64,000 nucleotides of DNA from Daphnia pulex. Taxonomy: Eukaryota; Arthropoda; Branchiopoda; Diplostraca; Daphniidae. A program made the position numbers and the translations under genes. Location: assembly GCF_021134715.1 (NCBI RefSeq), contig NC_060027.1, forward strand, positions 186,001 to 250,000. Reading direction: 5' to 3'. Below are positions 55,316 through 64,000 of this stretch, piece after piece. Position 1 is the first letter of the stretch. Each line of letters starts with the position of its first letter. The notes below the pieces were generated by a model. That model was not told the DNA's origin. It saw only the letters and a list, made by a program, of their open reading frames with translations, and made no database searches.

Positions 55316-56631
55316 TTTCTTCTATTTTCAAATCCAAATAAACTGACAAACAAATAAACCTAAATGGTCAAATACTTTCAAATTAATACCGTACGTTTAT
55401 AACAAGCTACCTAAATCTAAATAAGCATTACCTTAGCTATTTTACGATGCTCTCGGTTTAAGCCCTCTATTCTTGGCAGACGACACTGGGAAAAGTGTGA
55501 AAAGATTCTTACAACATACCACATTCCGCAATTTAGTGTGACATTTGTGATTCAAGATTCTGTGGACTCGGACTGTGGTATTTTACTATTTTGAGCATTT
55601 TCATATTTAAAAAATTTTATTAAATATAGAACACTGTAACGAAGTGGGCGAAAAGGATGCAAATGGTATTTGTATTTCAAATAAAGGAAGGTCTTAAGAA
55701 CGTTGTTGCAGTTATTGATTACTTAAATTTCCCATCTTTCACATAATGCGAATCGTATCTGCTTTTTATTTTTTTAACAAGGCCAGTCGAATCGATGTCG
55801 CATTTCGTTTGCTCCAAATCGACCATATTGATGAGGGCAGAGTCATCAAATGACTCGGATGAGGGGTTCAACGGCTCATTCCATCTGTTCATTACCAGTC
55901 AGTAAAACACACGTACACATTTGGGTCCATTCCAGGCAATCCCATCGCCCACATTTCTATTGCAATCCAGTTGTCCGACATCATCGGCATATTATTTAAG
56001 GCAGAGTCTTGTTGATTCTTGGCCTAATTGATTCCTGCAGAAAAAAAACAATTTCATTGCGCGTTCACCTTGAACTGAAAAAACATTTTAAAGTGTAGCC
56101 TAAATAACTGATAAGCAATTATAGGCACTAGTACCATGGCAGTATACCGATTCCTGCAGACAAGCACGTAGGCGCCAAAAGAATAACAAATGTATTAATC
56201 ACTCAAAGTAGTCATTACATATCTGTAGGAGTAAACAACAACAGATCCGTGTAGGATTAACAACAGTTGGAAATGTCGACATGTTTTCATTTGACTAGCC
56301 GAAACGTTGTTGCAATCTTGGCACTTTGGAATAAAAACAACTCTTGCCTAAGCTTACACAACAACAGGTAAAAATACAAATTAACGAGTCATTCCTTCTT
56401 AATTCCGTACGTGCAGACTATGCTGATTAAAGTCCAACGTACCGGACCCCATCTTTTCTATTAATACAGCCCCTCCCCATCAAATGGGCAGATTAATTTT
56501 TGGTTAAGTAAAACACGCGCCCAGCAGGGGGGGACACTGAGTAACACTATATAACAACCCATAACGGAACAGATTGTTTCAGTACAGATTCACCTGCCTC
56601 TTTAGAGCATCCTGAACTTTACGGTCAGACC
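55316..56631. other. Intergenic, divergent upstream regions
   Basis: Between the minus-strand MYND gene and the plus-strand VMO-I gene. AT-rich; no gene seen apart from the promoter at 56548-56583. Confidence 0.55.
56548..56583 (+). promoter_or_regulatory. TATA and initiator of the first VMO-I gene
   Basis: TATATAA (56548-56554) is followed 31 bases later by TCAGT (56579-56583), the arthropod initiator. The ATG is 50 bases further on. Spacing is textbook. Confidence 0.75.
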
Positions 56632-57300
56632 ATGTTGAACCTTCGTTCCAGCTCCTTCTTTTTGCTGTTGGCTGTGCTGGCCATGGCCAGTAGTCAGGCA
56701 GTTGACAAAGTCATCACGGTGAGCAACGGCGGGGAGGAAGGCGAATGGGGACCGCTGGAGCGCTGCCCAAACGGTTTCAAAGCGGTTGGTTTCCAGACCC
56801 GTAACGAACTGGCCACTCCATTCTTCGACGACACGGCCCTCAACACCATCATCCTCATCTGCAACGACGAGAATCTAACCAACATCACCTCCACTATAGG
56901 ATTGTAAACTATTAATTCAAATCGCCAATCAAATTAATAAAGCGCTAATGTCTATTTAAATCCTTACAGCTCCGGAGATTTCCAACGAGTCCAGTCGTGT
57001 CCATCGGCTTTTGTTATCGCGTACATGACCAGTTTCGCTCTGCGAGTCCAGCTGCCGTTCAACGGGACGGACAATACCCAAGGGGACCGGACGGCGGCCA
57101 ACAACATCCGATTCTTGTGCTCCAACGATCGTGAAATCAATGGAGTCGGCAACACCGACGGAGTCTGGGGCGAGTACAGCGAGTCGTGCACCGAGGGCAT
57201 TTGTGGAATCGAGACCCGCGTCCAGCCCTACGACGGCGGAATCGGCCACCCTGACAACACGGCCTTGAACGACGTCCGCTTCACCTGCTGTCCAGAGTAA
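56632..57300 (+). CDS. Vitelline membrane outer layer protein 1 (VMO-I) family protein, copy 1
   Basis: Exons 56632-56903 and 56970-57300, phase 2, 200 aa. Signal peptide about residues 1-23 (hydrophobic 'SFFLLLAVLAMASSQA'). The VMO-I beta-prism fold is recognised from its repeated pattern: 'ITVSNGGEEGEWGPLERCPN', 'DDTALNTIILIC', 'SGDFQRVQSCPSAF', 'AANNIRFLC', 'GVWGEYSESC', 'CGIETRVQPYDGGIGHPDN', 'TALNDVRFTCC'. Three homologous beta-sheets and paired Cys are characteristic. VMO-I is a secreted protein of egg envelopes and other secretions in animals; the arthropod role is less clear. A tandem paralogue starts 582 bases downstream. Intron position and phase are identical in the two. Confidence 0.9.
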
Positions 57301-57882
57301 CCGCTACTTCCCCAACATACTAAATGAATTGAAATACATTTTCAACTTAAATACCAAACGATACAACATTATGAATAAATTACGTTAACATTAGAAAGTC
57401 GACCAAATTACTTGAATGTCTGTGCAATATAATTAAACGAGATAAGCTAACGTACAAAAATGTAACAAAATGAGTAATAATACTCAGACGGATAAAAGCC
57501 AGTAGACTACGGGTATGTCAGTCATAATTGAGATAGAGGCGAGATAACGAATAACATGGTGAAATCTGGTGTGTCTCATTTGAGGTAGCTGGTAGCTGAT
57601 TGGGTCTACATTTAAGAAATCATTTGGTTACGAAGCGGATCTGTTGTCTTGGATACATCCCCGAGATTGATAACGAGACTGAAAAAAAATTAAAAATCAC
57701 GATGCGGCCGTGTGTACTTAACCCACAGATTTAGAAAAAATGATCGACTCCAAAGTCCTGATTTTACCTTGTCTGAAACAAATAAGCGTCTTGTTGCTGG
57801 CTCCTCCCATTGACTCCTGTATAAAAAGACCCGGAATAATTAGATTCCCTACAGTGTTTCGTCACGACAGCCGCTCCTAAAA
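57301..57882. other. Spacer between the VMO-I genes with the promoter of copy 2
   Basis: It contains aataaa at 57374-57379 (end of copy 1) and a TATA box TATAAAAA (57820-57827), 56 bases upstream of the copy-2 ATG. No other gene. Confidence 0.65.
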
Positions 57883-58563
57883 ATGTTGAAATTCACTTTC
57901 CTGTTGGCCATGGCCGTCGGCGTCAATTGCCAGTTGGAATCATCAATCGTTCCAACCACTCCGCCAACCAGCACGACGACGACGAAACCGCCGAGGCAGG
58001 TCATCACGGTCACCAACGGAGAAACGGAAGGCCAATGGGGACCGTTGGAGCGCTGCCCTAAAGGCGCCAGAGTCGTCAGCTATCAGACCCAGAACGAAGT
58101 GGCCACTCCCCGATTCGACGACACGGCACTCAACACCATCCTCCTCTTCTGCAACGACGAATTCGTCACCAACTTCACCTCCACTGCTGGATTGTAAGTA
58201 TTGAATCAAATTGGGAAAAGAATTAAAAAATAATCATTTGTAATTCAATATTTACGCAGTTCCGGAGATTTTCGCGGAATTCAGACTTGCGCTTTCGGCG
58301 GTTACATGACGAGTTTCCAGTTGAGGGTCAGTCCGGCCGGAACAGAGGCCGACAACACGGCGGCAAACGACATCCGTTTCAAGTGCTCCGGCGGCGATGA
58401 AATCAACGGACTCGGCAACACCGGCGGAGACTGGGGCGACTACAGCGAAGTCTGCGACAACGGAATTTGCGGAATGGAGACCCGCGTCCAGCCGTACGAA
58501 GGCGGAATCGGCCACCTTGACAACACGGCTTTGAACGACGTTCGCTTCACCTGCTGCAATTGA
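57883..58563 (+). CDS. VMO-I family protein, copy 2, with Thr/Pro linker
   Basis: Exons 57883-58193 and 58260-58563, phase 2, 204 aa. Signal peptide MLKFTFLLAMAVGVNC. An N-terminal linker 'PTTPPTSTTTTKPP' is not present in copy 1 and is a probable O-glycosylated stalk. The VMO-I core follows: 'VITVTNGETEGQWGPLERCP', 'FDDTALNTILLFC', 'SGDFRGIQTC', 'AANDIRFKC', 'GDWGDYSEVC', 'CGMETRVQPYEGGIGHLDN', 'TALNDVRFTCC'. It is shorter than copy 1 within sheet 2 (no 'FNGTDNTQGD' loop). The pair arose by tandem duplication; the linker was gained or lost afterwards. Confidence 0.9.
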
Positions 58564-61237
58564 TTTAAATTTCGCGCTGAATAAAATAAACATTTGACGT
58601 TTGTTTCAAAAGAAACCACAAATGTGTTGATGCAGAATTTCTATTTCTAAAAATAATTGATATTACCTAGTTAACAAAATTTCATTAAGAAATGTAAATG
58701 TCGATAAAGATCAAATAAGGATAAGGAGTGATAAGAAAAAATGGATACCCTTAGAAATAGAATGTCATTCTATGGACTGTAGACCTTGGTCGAAAATCTG
58801 TGCACCGTCACCCCAAGGCGGTAGAAAACGGACTGTTGCTGGCGGTTCTTTTAGGTAATGGAAACTAAAGCGGAATTAAAAAGAATGAAGTTTTAGAAAT
58901 TAGCCTTAAATGAAATAACTTCCTGCGTAAGAAACAGTCGATCCATACACTAACAGGAAATCACAGACGGAGAATTGCAAAATCGTGTAAGACGCATCCG
59001 CACACTACAAAACTACAAGACGTCATGATTGCAATGGACTGTAAGGGACGGGTTATAGCACTACTGGCATCACTGTTACTTAATAATGAAAGGATAGGTG
59101 ACAACAAAAGCCAATCGTTTTAACAATTAAAGATAGAAATTTGCAGGAAACTTAAAAATAACTCCGAACTTGCGCACAAAAATTTAACAGAAACGAGAAA
59201 CACAAAATCACGTGAATTCAAACTAAGACTTAAATAACTCTGACCTTCAACAAAATCTGGTAAATGGGTCAATGAATTAATTTAAAAAGAAAAACGTGCA
59301 AATATTTCAAGACTTGTAGAACCAGAAGTCTGACTAGTGTTACTTGAAGAAGTCATCGCTAGGGTGTGTGGATATAAGAATTCTGAGTCGATCTGTTATA
59401 CTCCAAGGGTGCCCGGAAGCGAAATGTTACCACGATAACAAAGCCTTGGTCCAGCTCAGCCAAAGGCACGAGGCCTTCCGTCGATCAACCCACCCATTTT
59501 ACTCCACACCAAGTACTAGCAAGCGCATCCAGTGCAATCCAGAAGCTAGGCGTTTACGTGTTACCCTGTTGCCCCACCCGTTTTTTTTTTCGTGTGAAAT
59601 GTGTTCTGTTTGTGTCCCCGAAACGCCTGTAGCTCCGCTCCCAGCAATTGAACGGCACAATACCTGACGACACGGTAAGTTTGTTGACTAATTAATCAAG
59701 TCGGCTGATGAAAGAGAGTTTAGTTTTTGCTACTATCCGATAGTTTCCACAATTGTGGCCGTGGTCCGTGCAACGCAACACCGAACTTTTCTCCTACATC
59801 CCGCAGAGGAGATATTGAGGAATCCTCTTTCTGCCCTTGGTAGAACTAGAAGGATTACTCCTTCTAGTCACTAGACTATTTGCACTTCCCACCCATTCCA
59901 CCCTATATGTAAATCATTTCAATCACAGTGGCGACGGAGCGGATGTGTGAGCAACTAATGTTGCTCACTTGGGGGGATCGATCCCTGGGTCTCAAGGCGC
60001 ACTTACTTCTAAGTGACGCCCCAGTCAATTCACCCGCTCGCCTACACTATAATAAATAAATAAAAACAATAAAATCCTTATAAATCTCGGAATTATTGTT
60101 GAATTTAAAAAATAGTTTGACGCTACTTAACTTGCAGCAAATATGAATAACCATGTATCAAATTCAACTACTGTATCAAATTATTATACTTGCCTTATTC
60201 ATTCCTGAGAAAATACAAACATTCAAACTGCCTGCAGAGATTTAAAAAAAAACCTAAATAAATTTCTATGAGCCACAAACCGAACAACAGTAATAACAAT
60301 ATTGAACGTTGACAGACAAATGTGCAAATGGATTTTACCTGGACAAATATTGGAAGCCAGAAAAACGCCCATCAATAAGGCATTGAAAATTGGGCAAACT
60401 TCAAGACGCTTGAAGATGATCTCGAACTAAGTATATACATATACTTTGAACTGTAGAATAGGCCTATTTAAACAAATTCAGATTGAAACAGCCTTATGAG
60501 CAAAGTTTCGGATAAATTGAAGAACACGCCACTTGTTTTAAGCTCCTGGCTTACGCCAACTTACGCGGAAAAGCATGATAAGATATAACTATCCAGGATT
60601 ATGGAAGGCTGGAAAAAATTCTAAACTTTCTCTCTTCTTTAAATGATCTAATCCTCACTTCGAGGTACGGGTAAAATGAGAACTAACATGAAAATAAAAA
60701 AGCTGTTCATATTAGCTTCAAATTATTCTGTGACATAAATGAACCTCAAGTTATATAAAGAGAAGAAAAGACTTTGCGTGTGGAATTTCGTGCTGACAGC
60801 TCGTCAGCTGTGAAAAAGGATAGAAAAAGGGAGAAAGGTATTGACGGATATTGACAGGTTCTGGCAGTGTAACTGACAAGAAACTTTGTGATTACCTTAA
60901 AACACACACATCACTGTGTTTTGCACTATCAGCTACTTGGTTTGAAAATTGGACTTTCTGCTCCTGTGCGCTTGAAAGATTTTGCTTATCTTTCTGGCAG
61001 TTGTGCGCTGATCGTACAAAGTTTGGCGTCACATCTTATTGTGATAAGTGGTCAATTTCAATGAAGAACAAACAATGAAACAGAGCGTGATACTACATGC
61101 ACAGCAAACAATTAATAGATAACCAAGAGATATATGGGAGCCACTAAATTGATGCTCTTTTGTTAGTTTCACGATTGATCTCTCATACGACACTTGGGTA
61201 GTCTGATGAGTAACCAACACTTTTTCTTTCACACAAA
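58564..61237. other. Intergenic, 2.7 kb
   Basis: aataaa at 58580-58585 ends the VMO-I copy. A GC-richer stretch 59340-60050 includes a tRNA-like SINE-type segment and a palindromic area near 59841-59870 (tagaactagaagg / ccttctagt). A TATA-like ttatataaag at 60753-60762 lies about 480 bases before the kinase gene. No protein gene is supported. Confidence 0.5.
59930..60046 (-). mobile_element. tRNA-derived SINE-like segment
   Basis: On the minus strand, taggcgagcgggtga (near 60030-60043) resembles a pol III A box, and ggatcgatccc (59975-59986) resembles a B box, about 57 bases downstream. A B box at that distance suits a tRNA with a long variable arm (Ser/Leu type). The bases between do not fold into a proper tRNA cloverleaf as far as I can see, and the sequence continues into unrelated DNA, so a SINE head is more likely than a functional tRNA. 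The element's 3' end was not located. Confidence 0.45.
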
Positions 61238-64000
61238 ATGGCCCATCAAATCCCGTTGAAAAATGTCAAAATGAGAAGTGGTGTTACCTTTCAAGTGTCG
61301 GAAGATCTTGTGTGTTCGTGTGTCATTCATTCGAGCTGTCGAGTTTTCAAAGGAATTTTTGAAGGTGAATCGGTCGCTGTGAAAAAACTCCCATTCAACT
61401 GCACGGATTATATTGGTCCTCAAGATGAGCAGCACTGGGCTAAGCTGATCAAGTTGATTGACGACCACGACCACGTCGTTCAGTACCGCCTGCATGTTCA
61501 AGACAATATCCGGTATGATTTCCAAGTACAGTCAGTTTCGTTTAATTTACAATTGTGTGTTTTTATTAGATACCTTGTGATGCAACTTTGCCAAGGATCA
61601 TTGCTGGATTATTGCCGCGGGACACTCGACGAGAGTGTTGCATCACACGTCAAGGCAACTGATGTCATGTGGCAAATCATTTGCGGCGTTGATTATCTCC
61701 ATTGCCAGAAAGTCAATTATGGCAATTTAGAGTTGAAAAATGTCCTGTTTTGGAAAAACGATCCGAAATCCAGGCGGGTTGTTGTGAAACTAGCAGGATC
61801 CTACGGATGCAATAAGGTATTAATTTATTAACACATTCAGCAGTGTGATAGCGCACGTTGGCTTAAATTACCTTGGTTGATGGTAGGATAACAACGCCGA
61901 TCTCTTCCAACTGGGTTGTTTGTTTTACTCTGCTGCAACGAAAAGGGAAGCCGAGCCCATTGCTGGATCCATCTCTCTTGAGAGCCTAACTGAAATTGAA
62001 GATGCCAACCACAGATCCTTGGCATTAAATTTAATCAATCTTCTGATCGACGCCAGTCCAAACAGGCTTGAAATCAACACGCTATTGCTACACCCTTTAT
62101 TCACTCAATGCAACGAAGATGCTCAATCGAGGTTGACCAATCAAGTGATCGAAAAGGAAATGGGTCAAGTGTGGAGGAGAGACAAACAAAATCTACAAAA
62201 ATGGAAATCTAATTTGGATCAAACAAAATTTCCCGATGATGAGTTCATAAAATTAGAGGAAATTGTAAGTTACGACATTTATCATCATATGATGTCATCA
62301 TGTTATCAAGGGTTTGTTATCACGAGTGTTGATATCAGAATTTATTATTTTTTTTTGTAGCTTCAAACGTATAACGACACGTCCAAAATAGCGCGAGAAG
62401 CTTTCAAAACCACACCCCAGTTATTCTCCGAATATATTTGGCATCTTGCCACAATTTCGAAAACCGTTTCGTCCAATGAAAATCAGCAAGTAAGAACATG
62501 TCAAACTAAATAGCTAATATTTGGTACTTAATAGATTTGACATTTCTTAATAATAACAAAACATATTTTCGTTGTGTAGACCCAGCAGCCCATAAAGATG
62601 CCAGAGGTACTGGGAAAAGGGACTTATGGCATTGTGATGAAACGTGATTACACCGACAGAAAAGGAAATAGATATCCGGCGGCGTTCAAAAAGTGCAACC
62701 GGGATTTAAGCCCTGATATGGAGAAGAAGTTTGATCAAGAAATTGAGACCCTGCGTGAACTCAAACATCTGTTTGTCGTCAAATATATTGACGTGGTGGT
62801 TGAAAACGACACAGAAAAGTGAAAAACAACGATTAAACATATTGTAATTAGATACTCAAATTATTCTATTGATTGAGACAGGTATATTGTGATGGAGTTG
62901 TGCCAAGGATCTGTAAAAGACTACGTCGAAGGAAAGTTGGAAGGGATTCCGAAAGACTCGCTGGATGAAAAGATCCTTGTTGGACAAGTTGCTCTCGGTC
63001 TGGCCTACATACACGACAAAGGGATCATTCACAAGGATTTGAAACTGGAAAACATTCTCCTCAAACGCCACTCACCTCGACTGGTTGTTGCCAAAATGGC
63101 CGATTTCGGATTCGCTAAAGAACTCAAACCGGGCAAAACAGAGTTCACTGAAACTGAGCGTCCCGGCACAGAAACTTACATGGCACCCGAACTACTGAAT
63201 GCTCCTGATGGTGCCTACCCAGCCTCTTTTGCTAGCGACGTTTACGCTTTAGGAATTACAATCGGTCGAATTGTATTAAAAGGAAAACATCCCTTCAGTT
63301 CCAACAGAATTCGTCGGCAGTTATCTATGGCCAATGGTCTAGTCCCACCAAATCTCCAAGGACTCAGCTGGGATCTGATCGATTTGATCCCCAAGTTAAC
63401 CGAAAACGATCCAGGAAAACGCCCCGACATGGTTCTGGTGTTGCGACATCCCTATTTTGTTTTGACGAATAACAAAACCAAAAAGCATTTCGTCGATCAG
63501 CTCTGGAACGGTTTGCAATCCCTTTCGCAAGAGGATCGATCCAAACAGGTCAAAAAGATATTCAGCAACCGAAATTTCCAACAGTGGTACCATGAAATTT
63601 CTGGTGAAAAGCCAGCTACTAAGGAAGAGATGGAAAAAATGGCGCAGACCTTACAGCTTTTCAAAACTCTGAACCCGGATAATGTAAATATTTCTTATTC
63701 GTTTGAATTTTAAAAAATTAAAAATTAAAAATAAATAATAAACGAATAACGCATTGCGAATTTCCAGTCGGGATCTGACGCTAAAGCTGAACCCTTTTAC
63801 CCAGCAAAAAAATACGAAGAAGCGATTAAAGAAGCCATCACATCCGAATATGATCCCGAAGTAGGAAATCAAATCAATCAGGTTAGGTCTCTTTTGGGTT
63901 AAATGTTCGGCGCGGAAGATTATTAAAACGGTTTTTTCCTACGCATTTCAGATGAGCTTAATTAGCTCGATTCGGGGTCGTTTCTGTGGCCTGTCTCGAT
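61238..64000 (+). CDS. Tandem pseudokinase-kinase protein, IRE1-like (3' end outside the window)
   Basis: Exons: 61238-61512, 61570-61816, 61887-62264, 62361-62489, 62580-62818, 62882-63683, 63768-63881 and 63952-end; all phases agree, at least 744 aa. Domain 1 (~25-260) is kinase-like: K49 of 'VAVKK', 'YLVMQLCQGSLLDY', 'GCLFYSAATK'. Its catalytic loop is 'NYGNLELKN' (Asp replaced by Asn144, Lys by Glu146), DFG is 'SYG' (169-171), and the activation segment is deleted, so it is a pseudokinase. Domain 2 (~350-620) is intact: G-loop 'GKGTYG' (355-360), K380, 'HKDLKLEN' (473-480), DFG (497-499), 'APE' (524-526). 'YIVMELCQGSVKDY' and the closing 'HPYF' resemble IRE1/RNase L kinases. The ~120 residues beyond are helical, and a KEN nuclease domain is not evident. 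No signal peptide or transmembrane segment, so cytosolic. Alternatively two fused neighbouring genes, but exons 3-5 splice in frame. Confidence 0.82.

Overview
This window is animal nuclear DNA, almost certainly from a water flea (Daphnia). The genes have short GT-AG introns (about 50-90 bp). The clearest marker is a secreted two-domain globin gene at 27407-28773 that matches the Daphnia extracellular haemoglobins in architecture and in long stretches of sequence. All gene models below were assembled by hand from open frames, splice sites and phase; none has transcript support.

Layout. 1-3615 is the remnant of an LTR-type retroelement (degenerate tandem repeats, one gag-like ORF of 663 aa, a terminal hairpin). 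3971-6877 is a 2-oxoglutarate/iron oxygenase-like gene. 7224-23554 holds six minus-strand genes for secreted low-complexity (Gly/Tyr/His/Pro-rich) proteins and small peptides. Two of them (12074-14706 and 15898-17419) are paralogues; one carries seven copies of a 57-aa repeat and the other has a single diverged copy. 25473-26766 is a secreted Thr-rich, mucin-like gene with a spare copy of its last exon downstream. 27407-28773 is haemoglobin, with several ACGTG motifs upstream. 30677-31639 encodes an acidic secreted protein.

32486-36176 (+) and 51924-55315 (-) are paralogous DUF4470-MYND zinc-finger genes pointing towards each other across about 16 kb. Between them lie long AT-rich intergenic DNA, two MITE-like elements, a duplicated pair of small secreted Pro/Thr-rich protein genes (45064-45544 and 49929-50497), a unique secreted protein gene (47319-48481) and another small Gly/Tyr-rich gene (50836-51203). 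56632-58563 holds two tandem VMO-I (vitelline membrane outer layer protein 1) family genes. A tRNA-like, SINE-type segment lies near 59900-60046. From 61238 past the window end is a gene with a degenerate pseudokinase followed by an intact kinase domain, both resembling the IRE1/RNase L kinase family.

A recurrent design is visible in the secreted genes: a first coding exon of only 4-17 codons, and an intron, usually phase 0, that splits the signal peptide. The best candidates for unusual biology are the tandem pseudokinase-kinase gene, the 57-aa-repeat secreted family with its conserved core promoter, an intron bracketed by a 15-bp direct repeat that looks like a recent intron gain, and a foldback element built from repeated 16-bp units. 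Two genes carry apparent single-base frameshifts in 5-base homopolymers (26246-26250 and 33642-33646), which could be assembly errors.
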